Assembly: GCA_021521415.1 (NCBI GenBank)
Contig: JAIQDT010000001.1
Location: forward strand, 7,006,001 to 7,070,000
Source of the DNA: Bidens hawaiensis
Taxonomy: Eukaryota; Streptophyta; Magnoliopsida; Asterales; Asteraceae
Direction of reading: 5' to 3'
Length of the DNA stretch: 64,000 nt
The notes beneath the pieces were generated by a model. That model searched no databases. It had not been told where the DNA came from and saw nothing but the letters and a program-made list of their open reading frames with translations. A program made the translations under genes and the position numbers. Positions 1-11,595 of this stretch are shown here, in pieces; positions within the stretch are counted from its first letter, which is position 1; each line of letters opens with the position of its first letter.

Positions 1-507
1 AGGTTTTACTGAAAGTCTCACCTTGGAAAGGTGTAGTTCGCTTTGGAAAGCGAAACAAACTCAATCCACGATACGTTGGCCCATACCGAATAACTGAACG
101 CATCGGCCCGGTAGCGTACCGATTGGAATTACCAGCATAACTCAGTGGTGTAAACAATATTTTTCATGTATCCAACTTGAAGAAATGCCTTTCTGACGAA
201 ACACTAGCATTTCCTTTGGGCGAGTTGCAAGTTGATGAACAGTTACGCTTCATCGAAGAACCAGTCGAAGTCTTGGATTAGGAGACCAATTCACTCAAAC
301 ATAGCAATATTTCCATCGTTAAAGTTCGTTGGAACTGGAGACGTGGACCATAGTTCACATGGGAACGCGAGGATCAAATGATGGAAAAGTATCCCCACCT
401 TTTTCGAAGGGTTGACCAAGCACCAAAAACCACGAAATGCCTTTCTGACGAAACACCGGAGGTATGAATTAAATTTTGGGACGAAATTTCTTTCTATAGG
501 GGGATGA
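1..507 (+). pseudogene. Ty3/gypsy pol C-terminal remnant
   Basis: Reading the + strand gives the tail of a chromovirus-type Ty3/gypsy polyprotein: an integrase C-terminal stretch containing RYVGPYRI and VAYRLELP, then after stop codons a chromodomain-like end with WEREDQMMEKYPHLF. In-frame stops follow LELPA and VLD, so it is dead. The window begins inside the element, so protease, reverse transcriptase and integrase core are not visible. The layout (chromodomain-like end, a short tail with WDEI, then purine-rich tract and TGTGACA) fits the Tekay/Del-like group by family knowledge; that lineage call is inference. Confidence 0.75.
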
Positions 508-960
508 TGTGACAAACTGAAAATTTTTGCCCTTTTCAGACAGCCATCGCGACGAAAATTCTTTCAACATGGGAATGATGTGACACTCGTCAATCTCATG
601 TTAACTCCGTTAATCCGAACTCCGTTAATTCAAACGCAAGATCACACGAACTATATCATTCCAGTTAACGCATTTCAAATTGCATTTAATTAGAGTTAAA
701 TGACACATGACAATCATTACGCAAGTAGTCTCTCGGAGTTTCACCGAATCACACACGAGTCAACTCAAATCGTTGGTGAACAAACAATAAATAATATAAA
801 CAATTGCTTGGTATAAATACGTGTTATGTTTATATATGACTGTGTGCTTGCATTGTGTAACATAATGCAAATGAACGTGGGTGGATTGTGTTTAAAAGAC
901 CATTTTGCCTCTTTATACACATGCACCTTATGCATTGAAAGTTGTAAATTTCTTAAAACA
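508..960 (+). repeat. Gypsy 3' LTR (partial, right end unclear)
   Basis: After the purine tract AGGGGGATGA the sequence TGTGACA marks an LTR start at about 508. A second near-copy of the same junction (GACGAAAATTCTTTCAACAT, then TGTGACA) sits at about 550-585, so the LTR start is duplicated. A clear terminal CA and TSD cannot be assigned; the right border is a guess. Confidence 0.5.
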
Positions 961-1965
961 ATGTATTATATATAGTATAGATATAGATATGTTTCACAAA
1001 TGTACCCTCGATAAAATGATTTACATGACATTACTCCTCTGTTATGTGCCTCTAGTGGAAGCCAAACGTTGAAAAAACTCTGTTTTCTTTAATAAGTTTA
1101 CTTATTTGGGTAGTTTATTTCTAATTGTAAGGCTATAAAAAGCTAAACATATTTGTTTCTAAGACATGGATGAAAATATGAAAATTATCTGATCATCTTT
1201 CTAGTCTTCTAGTCTGGTTTATCTTTGGTCAATCAAGTACCGGTTGAAACCATAACATCCTCATAGATTTACTTAAATATATTCGATATACTTAAAGTCG
1301 TATGTATTCAGTATAAAATTTGAGGTTTTATAGACAACCCACGTATATGCTTGACAACTCATTTATTATGAATACATTTTATTATTTTGTTGAAGATCGC
1401 GATAACATGCCGAACATGTTTTCTCATACTTGGATTGATGTCTGAATACCTATATCAAAACGAATCGATACACAAAATCATGTTCAATGTATAGGTCAAG
1501 TAGTTGATTCTTTTTGAGTTGATCGATTATAATTATATAATTAATGGTATCTGCTTTTAAAAAAAACTGAAACCTACCCAAGGAATGGGTGTTTTAAAGG
1601 AATTGGAATATCTAAAGAATTGGGTGTGAATTTAATTTGATAAAAGCATTTTTTAGTAGAAAGAGTATAATTTGTAACGTATATTTTGTAAACAAACCAG
1701 TTATAAAAGAACAGGAATTTATCACCGTCGTTGGTTTTACGAGTTAGAAAACTAAAATGTTATAACCTTTTAGCTTTTTACATACCCATATATATGACCA
1801 CCAAAACTAAGATTAGGGATAACTTCCCTTTAAAAGATAATTAAAAAATTTACACAAACTTAACAGGGTAATAATCTTGAAAGGAAGAACAACATGTTGC
1901 TTACTCTAATTTATATTATGGGGAGCTATAAAGTCCCACTAAACCCTGCTCTCTTTTTACCAGAC
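961..1965. other. AT-rich intergenic, no gene seen
   Basis: No coding similarity, RNA gene or clear element border recognised. It lies just downstream (3') of the minus-strand ERD2-like gene and should hold its 3'UTR and polyadenylation region near 1850-1965. Confidence 0.5.
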
Positions 1966-4900
1966 TCACACCACACCGGATGGAAGGCGTAAAACAAGCT
2001 GCCCTCCCATAACACTGCAACCACAACGAATCAAATCATAACCGATAATGCTGTTTAGGGTATTCACACCCCGAATCAGCCAGTTTAACAAAAAAAATTA
2101 GCTGAACCAGTTAACTACAGTTTTAGGGAAAAAAAAAACCAAACCAGTCACACAGATAACACTCCTAACTGACCGAGCCGCCGAAATCAAAGCCAGCCAG
2201 CCAGTTTGAGATGATTGTTGTTCACTTTTGGCATATCGTTTTAACTACTTTTATTTATCTTTCAAAAATTTAGAATATGCAGTTATTTATCTATATTATA
2301 CTAATGGACAATCTTCATCATTAACAATATTTTAAAACAAACTAATGATTTTGGCAATTTTAGCATCATTTTTTATTTTTATGTTTTCAAAATCATTAGT
2401 TTGTATTAGCATATATAAAAAGATTATTCATCAATACATGAATACAATACAGGTACATAACTACATATTTAGTAACTAGTTTGAGGCCCGTGTATTATAC
2501 GAGTAGTTTTTGAAAATGCAATATTTAATAAATAATCAGTATACAAGAAACAATAAACCCGTTAAACACTATAAATAGATTTGTTGTACAATAGTCTTTT
2601 AATACAATTTTAAAGTAAAAGATAATTATAAATATCAAATATTTGAAAAAAAAAAATAGGAAGTAAATATTAAATTAACAAATTTTGAAGCATAAATTTT
2701 AAGAATCAAAGTATTATTTTACTATTATAAATTTGTTAAAAATGTGAGGTTTAATGTGGAAGTGACACGTGGCAAAACTTGTAGCCTTTTATAAGAGAGT
2801 ATAGATTAAAAAATATATAAAAAAAGGTTAAACGGCTGTTGAAAGATGCAAACCGTTGACGGGACCGTTAGACCGCCAAAACCAAACCAGAAACATCGCA
2901 CACCAGCCGACTTGCTTCGGTGTGATCGTTTTCAACGATTTATGAACACCTCTATTAACTAACATCACCATATGGAGCAAAATAAAGAAATTTTAAAAAA
3001 GATATATATAGAAATGAAAAACGAACCTTTGAACGTAGTAATAGCAGAAGTCGGCAAGTATAAACGTTTGGACGATTTCAGAGAGGAGGACCATTGAAGG
3101 CCATAATCCATAGCCCAAAGCTGTCAATAAACCTCCACGGGTATCCAGCACCTATAAAAATATCAGAAAAATATTAATCAAGAATTATTAAATGAAAAAT
3201 AAACACATGAAAAACCACCAAACAGATTTTACATTGTCATATTAAGCAAATTCTAACAGCACGAAAATAATCAGGTTTTGGGTTGTCAAATCTAACCCCT
3301 TTAATAAACAAGGGGTTGACATGTATACCCCCTTTAATGAAAAGGGAGATGTCCAAGTTAAGTCAACCAATTTAATTAAACAAGTTGACACGTTTAATAC
3401 ACATTCAACCCATTTATTACAACCCTCCAACCTGTTTAATACGTTTACAACTTAATTATGATCCATTTTGACTCATTTAGATAACTAGGATACAGCCCGT
3501 GTAATACACGGGTGGTTAAAAAAATACAATAAAAAGGTTAAATTTGATAATATACATAATAACATACCTTATGGATTCATAAGATATATATAATGATAAA
3601 TAAAATTTTATTATTCATAAATATCTAAAAACTTCATTTAATACAACATTTAAAGTTATATTTGTAACTTTGTTAGTAATTCTATGTAATAGTATTAGTT
3701 GGCATCATAGTTGGCTACTCTAATTGAATGACATGTGGAATAATGATTTTGTTTTTAATGGTATAGGTAGATTGATTAAACGGGATGTGTTCATGTTACA
3801 TGACTTTAAGTATGTGCCGGTTGAGTCAGCCAATTTAATTAACAAGTTGGCCACCGACCCGTTTACGACCCGTTTAACCAATTTATTACAACCCTCAACC
3901 CGTTGAGCATGTTTACAACTTGATTATGATCCGATTTAGATATAAACGATTTTAAGAGTACCCAAATTGAATCAACCAACTTAATTAACACGTTGACCCA
4001 CCAACCCGTTTACACCCATTTAACCAATTTATAACCCTCCAACCCTTTTAACATGTTTGCAACTTGGTTATGACCCATTTAACTCATTTACATAAATGAT
4101 TTAAATAGGTTGTGTCCAACTTAAGTCAACCAAGTTAATTAACAAGTTGACCTGCCAACCTGTTTAGACCCCTCCCTCCAACCCGTTTAGCATGCTTACA
4201 ACTTGATTATGACCCGTTTTACTCATTTAAAAAAATGAAACAAATGGCCGTGTTCAACTTACACAATTTTAAGTGTTCTGGTTGAGTCAACCAATTTAAC
4301 TATTAATATATGTTAAGTTATGATAACATTATCTAAATAATGTATACCATGTTATATACTTATATATAAAAATTATAATTAAAAGAGACATACAAAATAA
4401 CAAAAAAATCTATATATATATAAATAAATTAATAATAAATAATAACAGAGCCTAAGACGAGCTCGAGCTTGAAAAAACACTCATGAGCTGAGCTCGAGTA
4501 AGTTAAACGAGCCGAGCTCAACTCTCGGTTCGCTTACACCCCTACAACCAACCTATGTAACCCATTTATCACAGCCCTCAAACCCTTTTTAACTTATTTA
4601 CAACTTCATTACAGCGCTTTCGACTCATTTAAATAAACAATTCAAACGAGTTGTGTTCAGTTTACAAGTAATTAAAACTTAAAAATGTGAGTAACCTGGA
4701 GAATCCAATGAGCACAACTTAGAAACCTTGCAACCCCTAAAGCAAAAACATAATGCGCTGTGAACGGTTCAACAATCTAAACAAAGATCAAACTCAAATT
4801 AGTAAAGAAATTATACAAAACCCACAACAAATTATATCCAAATTGACAATAATATTATATCCACCTTGGTATTTTGCATAACACGAAGTTGTGGCAAAAC

Positions 4901-7531
4901 CGAAACAGCTTCCAAATAAACACAAAAGGCCCATAAAATCCTGTTTATAATATGATGTTGTGTTGTAGGATGAACCACCAGTGACAATACAGCACACGGA
5001 ATCACCTACATTGAGATTAATATAATTGGTTATTGAATATGATAAAGATATTATTGTTTAATTGCGCATCTTGTCCTACAGGCGTAAGGGCAAAAATAGT
5101 CACTTTGTAAAAAAGTTAACATAATTTTAAAAATTTTACAATATGAGTATTATGCCCTTACACTTGGACACAATTTGTAATTTTCACATTTCTTTACTTT
5201 TCTATTTTTCTTTAGGTTCAATTTTTCAGAATTTGGAATTTTCACATTTTATCTTTAAGTTGAAAGGGAAATACAGTCAGTTTGTAAAAAAAAAATAATA
5301 ATGTTTTGTTTTTAACTTTTTTACAAAATGACAATTCTGCCCTTACACCTAAAAATGTGTAATTTTCGATTCTTTACTTTACTATTTTTCTTCAAGTGTA
5401 TTTTTTAAACAAAATTGTAATTATCACATTTTGTCCTTTAGATGTAAGAGAAAAATAGTAATTTTGTAAATAAGCATCATTTTTAATATAGTTAGTGGAA
5501 AGGATGTAATGTGTTAAACAGTTTCAAATAAAGAACCATTTTTATAATTACCTTAGTCACAGAACAGAACCTGCAATAACGACGAAAGTGTAATTTACAA
5601 TTTGATAATTAAGAGAACTAAGAACATACCACATAATAATTGGTAACGTTATCTTTCTCGAGCATATAACTGGAGTTTAGGTTAAACCGCATCATATATA
5701 TAACCCAAACGGTGGCAGCTAATGTAGCCAAATCTAGTAACGTGTGTACATCATATTCCATTACAAAACTGCAGTAGAGTCTAGAACCTAAGAAAATGGC
5801 TGTGAGTTCCTGTGATTTCAGTGAAAGACCTGCAATTAAGATACCAAATATTAGCATTAACATCAGGAATATAGAATTACACAAAATAATTCATCCCCTG
5901 GTAGCTATGTTTACATATGCATAGTGCACGCTACATCCGGACTACTCTTTTTTTATCTTCCCATTATTACGTTCTACGGTCAATTTCATCTAGTTGACTA
6001 GTTCATCCGAATAGGTAACCAAAAAGAAAAGATAATTTGAGTTGCGTGTTTTGGGTTTAATTTTTGGTGATCATGAGAATCCGTTCGAAAATGCTAGCCA
6101 ATGGGGCCAGGTAAAACGGAGCTAACGTTGGGTAGGTGGCATCCAAGGGGTTAAGACAGGAAACCAGTAAAAGCTAGATTAGAACCTTAGCAGGCATGTA
6201 AACAAACCGCACGAACACAAACGAGGCATGTACGTGTTCATTCTTTATGAAAACGAGTGTGTTCATGTCCATTTATGTTCGTTCATTAATAATATAAACG
6301 AATGGTTCACGAACATAACTTAAAATAGATCAACGAACAACAATATGTTGGACCTAAGAAACTAAAAAAAAACTAGACTAAACCAAAATTTGTGATATTT
6401 TAATCTCTTAAAACCATAGTAAATTGTAATGAGCCTAAGAAATAGTAATGAATATGTAAAGAAATCAACCCAGATGAACGTAAACGAACGTTCACGAACA
6501 TAGATAAACAAACGCAACATGTGTTCATATTCATTCGTTTAACTACATGAACAAAAAAAAATTTGTTCCTTTACGTTTGGTTATTAGATGAACGAACTTC
6601 CCGCCGAATGGTTCACTAAACATTTGGTTTGTTTGCAGGCCTAATCCTAAGACTCTGCTAGAAGCCTAGAAGAGAATCAGCCGCTTATCACTGCGCCACC
6701 CACTTGAAGGTTCATTATTTAGTTTGAAAAATGGTAAAGGTTCCTTGTTTTTATCAAATTCTTCCAAATAAATCTAGAATTTAAATATTCTTTCATTTCT
6801 TCCGGTAATAAATGAGTTTCAACCGTCCAGGAAAACAGTTGTGCTCAATTTTAATACCACAATTGGTATGAAATCTAGACTTTATGGAGAAAATTTGATT
6901 AAAACCTTACAACAAACCATACGGATTTGACAAGCATTGGTGATGAACATAATTCCGATTAATCATGTATTGCATATAAGAACTAGGTTATAAACTCGCC
7001 CTAACCTGAATTCAACATCACAAAATTAACATGCAGCGATGAATATAAAACTACAACAAATTCTCCAATTAAAACCTAATGGAGATCGACGAAACCGATT
7101 GAGGAATAAACAATTCGACTAACTAATTGAAAAAATCTGCACAATAAACCTAAATTGAACAAATCACAAAATCAACATGCAGCAATAAAATCACATATAG
7201 AAAATAAAATAACAAAATCAACATGCAGCAGAGATTGATTGAGGGAATAAATAATAATACCGGCACATGTTTTCTCGGTGGCGAGTTTGTAAATAAGAAC
7301 GGAGATACCGAGGGCGTGAACGGCTTCGGCGGCAATGAAGAGGTTGTCGTGATCGTAAACCACCATGCGGATGAAGATCAAGGCAGCTATTGCGATTGCG
7401 AACGCCAGGAACACCTTCACCTTCGGTGGCTGACGCCGCACCCATGTCCGTACCACCTGGATTGGTTTCTTCGTGTTACCCTTCATCCTCTCTTTCTTTT
7501 GATTTTGATTTTGATTTTGATTTTGATTCAT
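1966..7531 (-). CDS. ERD2-like ER lumen protein-retaining receptor family protein, six exons
   Basis: Predicted exons (minus): 7531-7261, 5829-5630, 5005-4865, 4776-4696, 3151-3027, 2014-1966. All introns start GT and end AG, and the joined length is 867 bases, giving 288 residues plus stop. ERD2-family blocks occur in order: VYDHDNLFIAAEAVHALG, LSLKSQELTAIFL, LYCSFVMEYDVHTLLDLA, HHIINRILWAFCVYLEAVS, VLPQLRVMQNTK, EPFTAHYVFALGVARFLS, GYGLWPSMVLLSEIVQTF, ADFCYYYV and GGQLVLRLPSGVV. Classical ERD2 is about 215 residues and binds K/HDEL proteins to return them from Golgi to ER. This protein matches the longer plant ERD2-like branch, with an extra N-terminal hydrophobic segment (about residues 34-52). 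Its ligand is not known from sequence. The ATG at 7531 is followed by five Asn-Gln repeats; the methionine at codon 16 is an alternative start. Introns carry transposon insertions but the reading frame is intact. Confidence 0.93.
2476..2805 (-). mobile_element. Short non-autonomous Helitron in ERD2-like intron 5
   Basis: On the minus strand the element begins TCTATACTCTCTTATAAAAG at 2805 and ends with a GC-rich short hairpin region (CGTATAATACACGGGCC) and CTAG at 2476. It is flanked by A on the 5' side and T on the 3' side, as expected for Helitron insertion between A and T. About 330 bp, no coding capacity. Terminal signals are seen directly; family assignment comes from the known Helitron end structure. 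Confidence 0.7.
3485..3520 (-). mobile_element. Helitron 3' terminus in ERD2-like intron 4
   Basis: The minus strand reads ACCCGTGTATTACACGGGCT, a near-perfect hairpin, followed shortly by CTAG and T. This is a typical Helitron 3' end. I could not place its 5' end with confidence, so only the terminus is annotated. Confidence 0.55.
3830..4240. repeat. About 140-bp tandem repeat in intron 4
   Basis: Three diverged units share 'GTTTACAACTTGATTATGA' (near 3911, 4055, 4194), preceded by CAACCCGTTTAACC-type and followed by CCCGTTT-type blocks; spacing is about 144 and 139 bp. Further diverged pieces lie at 3270-3480 and 4540-4660. It fills much of the large ERD2-like intron 4 (3152-4695). Confidence 0.6.
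6191..6643. mobile_element. Old hAT-like non-autonomous element in intron 1
   Basis: Terminal inverted repeats AGGCATGTAAACAAACC (left) and the complement of GGTTTGTTTGCAGGCCT (right) bound an AT-rich interior rich in GTTCGTTCA/TGAACG motifs. Flanks AACCTTAG (6183-6190) and ATCCTAAG (6644-6651) match at 6 of 8 positions, a decayed 8-bp TSD as hAT elements make. No coding capacity. Confidence 0.5.
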
Positions 7532-8249
7532 ATTAATTAATAATATTACTCAATTTTAATAGAGATAGACACAGGCTTTCTGTTTCTTTTTTTATTTCTT
7601 TTCAGAATTTATTTATGATTTTTTTAATATTGGCAGACGTATTTTTATTTCAAATATGTTAACGGATTATATTTATTGCTATTTTTTTTTTTTCATAATT
7701 GATATTTTGTCCCAATGGAATTTTGAGGTTTCAGCTTTAAACCTGACTTAAAAAAGTCTTTTTTACAGTGATGAATTTCTTATTAATGATGTTTATGGGT
7801 AAGTCAGATTTTAAAAAAGCTCGTATCGAGGATAATTCTAAACATTATTAAAATATTCTAAAAAAATGTATTATTATAATTATAAAATAAAAGCGATTAA
7901 TAAAAACATGTAGTTACAATTTTTATTTTTATTTTTTGAAACAGCAAGTAGTTACAGTTACAAATGAAGTTTTATGCTCTCACTTAATGTGTCTTTATGA
8001 TCCAATTTATGAATTTATATACTGAAAAGTTTTTAAAAAGTGACTAAAGCAAAACAGAAAATATAAAAAAATGTCAAAGAAATTGGGGCCCATGTGATGA
8101 TGTGTATATGCCTTTCACCGACTTACACGGCAACTTAGACAGCTCGATACTTGGACAAGTGTACGAGTATCTTCGATGTGTGGAAGAGAGCTTGAATAAT
8201 GAATATTTAATTAATTAAAATAAAATAATAAATTTTAGTTTTTTAGATC
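7532..8249. other. Upstream region of ERD2-like gene, no gene seen
   Basis: AT-rich region that should hold the 5'UTR and promoter of the minus-strand ERD2-like gene. I saw no convincing TATA box at the usual distance and no other gene. Confidence 0.4.
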
Positions 8250-8503
8250 TTTTTTTTCTCTTAACTTAGCATGTTACGGGATATGTTCAAGGTCCACTAC
8301 TCAGTTGTCGTGCGACCATACTCCTTATACGCGGGAATCGGATGGAGTTCGTAAACCTCGCCCTCTATCGGGTTCGAGCCCCTGATAAAAGTCTTTCGTC
8401 CGTTCACCAAGATGTTCATGACCGAATTAGCCCAAGCAAAGATCGAACCTACATCTCCACTAAAGCAGGACATGCCTCTTACGCTGAACCAAATACTCTA
8501 AAC
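8250..8503 (-). mobile_element. Candidate tRNA-derived SINE
   Basis: The minus strand has an A-box-like TGGTTCAGCGTAAGAGGC (about 8473-8490) and a B-box-like AGGTTCGATC (8441-8450) about 40 bases apart, then a GC-richer body and a terminal A-run (T-run 8250-8257 on +). This is pol III SINE architecture. A second T-loop-like GGGTTCGAGCCCC lies on the + strand near 8379. No TSD was identified. Confidence 0.45.
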
Positions 8504-8936
8504 CAATTAATGTTTTTAGTGTACTGTTACCTTATTATTTTTATTATAATTATCGGTAAGGGTTAGTTCCAATGACAAAGCCATTGAGTGGTGAAGTTTT
8601 CTTTGTTTGTTAAAATATATGCATGTAAAGCTACTAAAATATTTTGTTAACAAAATATAAACAACAATTTTAATATGACTTTAATGGCTATTTATAACCT
8701 TTACAAGATTAAAACTATATCAAAAAATAGTATGCAATTATACACCATTGGCGACACATTGCAGGATTTTGAGCATGAGTGTGGGTGTATAACTGTGGCT
8801 TTGGTAGGGGAGGACGGCTCATCATGTCTACTAGAGGACGCATGTGATGGGCACCTCCCGAGCCAACGGGTTCTAGCCGTTAATCATAATGATTGGAACA
8901 AAAGATGAGTCGGCGCAACCGGGAAATATTTGGTCC
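8504..8936. other. Intergenic, no gene seen
   Basis: A 77-codon + ORF at 8675-8908 has no recognisable domain and no support; the rest is AT-rich. Confidence 0.4.
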
Positions 8937-8944
8937 ATTTGACC

Positions 8945-9853
8945 TAGGGCTGGTAATATAGACACGATACATGAATACATGACATGAACCTATATGACTT
9001 TAACAGGTATCAGGTATGGCCTTAACATGTTTCGTGTACTAAACAGGTAAGCACGAATCAATCTGTTAATTTTTCGTGTCTAAATAAATAAAATACTCAT
9101 TTACCTGCTTTTTTTTCGAACGCTGACTTTCTCAGTTAAGGGATATCACAAATCCTACGAGAGGAGCCTTGCCACCCCACTCAAACCAGACTATATTGTC
9201 TTAACCAGGCCCACACTAGCATCCGAGTTTGGCTTGGGCATTCCCAAAAAAACCCGACAGCCCCAACCCGCCCGAAGGCACGACAGTCGAGTTAACCAGC
9301 CAAAGCTGGAAACAAACGGTAAAATCTGGGCGGAATCAAAACTCGAACCCAGGACAAAGTCCAGGTCATCCATCATTTTCCATGTGAAATGACCATACCC
9401 GTTAATACATGATTAGATTTTTTTATAAATAAAAATATATAATATTATAATATGTTATATACCCTAAATACATAACATATTTTTTATACCAAACAAATGA
9501 ACGCGGTGCAGATCATTCCAATCCAACGTCAAGCAGACACGCACAAACTCTACTCCGATTCTCCCTCTTCGGGTCTCGGGTAGTACGGTGGTTTCCCTCA
9601 ACATCTCCGGTAGTCATGGCCCTTCGATTCTACGGTCTACCTATCCACATCTCCGATTCTCCGACAGTTCGGCTCTCGCAGTTGCAGTGGCGCCACCGGT
9701 ATTAACAGGTTCGTGTCTTGTCGTGTAAATCTGGTATTAACAGGTTTGTTTTCGGGTTCGGGATGCATGTACACGATAAGTTTTCGTGTCGTGTACATGT
9801 ATACATGTGTTCGTGTCTTATCGTGTACGGGTATACACAATATGCCAGCTCTA
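8945..9853. mobile_element. Non-autonomous hAT element with perfect 8-bp TSD
   Basis: The element starts TAGGGCTGGTAAT and ends ATGCCAGCTCTA, an imperfect terminal inverted repeat. It is flanked by identical ATTTGACC at 8937-8944 and 9854-9861. Subterminal regions carry many copies of ACGACACG/CGTGTC motifs in inverted arrangement, typical of hAT transposase-binding arrays. It has no transposase. The interior holds a nested SINE (about 9109-9405) and a GC-richer block at 9500-9700 of unknown origin. Confidence 0.8.
9109..9405 (-). mobile_element. Candidate SINE nested in hAT element
   Basis: On the minus strand a B-box-like TGGGTTCGAG (near 9348) lies inside a GC-rich body that ends in an A-run (T-run 9109-9116 on +). 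The body is compositionally unlike the AT-rich hAT sequence on both sides. The A box is weak and no TSD could be fixed. Confidence 0.45.
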
Positions 9854-9921
9854 ATTTGACCCATTCATTTATTTCAGTTTTGAGTTAGTTTTCACCCATC
9901 ATGGTTGTCTCTTCTCCAAAT

Positions 9922-10548
9922 TAGGGATGAGCATTTTGTCTCAAATACCAGTACTCGTACCTGAACCGTACTCGTACACATACATGTACACGTACCGATT
10001 TAACCTATTCGGTGTGGGCATCAGTACTCATTTTTGTTAAATTTCGGTACATGTATAATCAGATTAGGTATAGGTACAGGTATCTTTAGTATTTCTGTGC
10101 CCGTTTGGAATATATAGGGGTTTAATTGAGATTCTTCATATTTAATATATAAAATAAACTCTCTAACCATGTTATTATTGAAAAAGTACCAAACGTTTCT
10201 TCAATATAAAATAATATAACGTGAACCAACAAACAAATCACTTAAAGTTGGCGACCGAATTAGGGTTCTTTAGTGCTATCTTATCATTAAATCGGCGACC
10301 AATTTGGTACTTATACTAATTTGGTACCCGTCACGTGCCTGTGCAAGTACCGATACCCAAACTAATTCAAGTTGTTGTTACTCGTACTGATATCGGTTTC
10401 AAGATTATCAAAGATTTGGAAATAAAAAAGCAAATACCAAAAAGTTTGCTATGAGTACTGGTACTTGTTTTTTTATTGTTTTTTGGTACGAGTACAATCG
10501 GGTACAGGTACATGTACATATGCAGGTACTGTATCAAGCTCATCCCTA
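9922..10548. mobile_element. Non-autonomous hAT element, 7/8 TSD
   Basis: The ends are TAGGGATGAGC and its exact complement GCTCATCCCTA. Flanks CTCCAAAT (9914-9921) and ATCCAAAT (10549-10556) match at 7 of 8 bases. Subterminal DNA is packed with GTACGAGTAC/GGTACAGGTAC motifs in inverted arrangement. About 627 bp, no transposase. Confidence 0.75.
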
Positions 10549-10556
10549 ATCCAAAT

Positions 10557-11548
10557 TCCCTCTTATGTATCATGTATGGACGAACATGAAAGATAAGTTT
10601 TTTGTTTATGATGAAAAAAGAATGTTTTAATTTCCACTCAATGCATTTTGAGTTAAAATTGATTAACCAACACTAATTCAACTTGAATGGTGTCCTTTGA
10701 AATCGAGAATTGAATCTAGTGGTGAATTTTGTATCTTGCTTCGAGTTTTGACTTGCCCTACGTGTATGTTTGGTGGTGATTTATGTGTCCAAATGATTCG
10801 TTGATCTATCCCCTTTTTTATTCGTTATGTTTGAATTCAACTTTACTAACTATTCGCACTCTATTTGCCTATCATCATGTTTTTTGGATAAGATGTGAGT
10901 GGAAGTAATGAACATGGATAACCGGAATAGTTGGCTCAAACGTTCAATCTCAATTACATGTGTCATTGGAACATGCTAGACCAATAGATCATTGGTGTTT
11001 AGATATTATTAAACAGAAGATCCGTAACACTTTAGGGGCTACATGGTAGTCTCTTAATGATTCTATTAAATTATTAATTCTAAATCGATTAAAAGTAAAC
11101 TATGTTTGGTTACACCATTAATCTTAATGGTTCGTGGAATCTCTTAATAGTTAAGTTTTAGTAAGTGTAGCTAAAGCCTAAAGCGTCATTATTACAAAGG
11201 CAAATAAAAATTGTCACATGATATAAATATCTAACGTGCTTACAAAAGATTTAATCCTATACGCTAGGTTATATAACTAATGTCTTGAGTTACATGTCAA
11301 CCAAGCATATCCCTATGATATTATCCTGTTTTTAAAACCGGCCCGACCAGTAGACAGGCAATTACGTGAGTTATGAAAACATCTTTCCACACGAACAATT
11401 TCTCAAACATTATTCAAATCAAAATCACCAAATCGCTTACAAAATTTCATCAAATTGCATGCATGCATGCTTCCATGCATCAACACACCCAAATATGTGG
11501 GAATGAGTATAGTACAAAAATCAGAAATCCAGAAAACATAGCACAATA

Positions 11549-11580
<32 letters not shown>

Positions 11581-11595
11581 TATTAATAGTAATAA
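10557..11595. other. Intergenic downstream of invertase gene; AT microsatellite
   Basis: No gene recognised. It contains the invertase 3'UTR region, a GCATGCATGCATGC run near 11458-11475 and an (AT)n microsatellite at about 11551-11582. Confidence 0.5.

Noticed and set aside
3242..3430. 62-codon minus ORF in intron 4
   Set aside because: Lies in the CAACCCGTTTAACC tandem-repeat family, no domain.
7223..7540. 105-codon + ORF overlapping exon 1 of the ERD2-like gene
   Set aside because: The minus strand clearly encodes the conserved protein; this is the antisense shadow.
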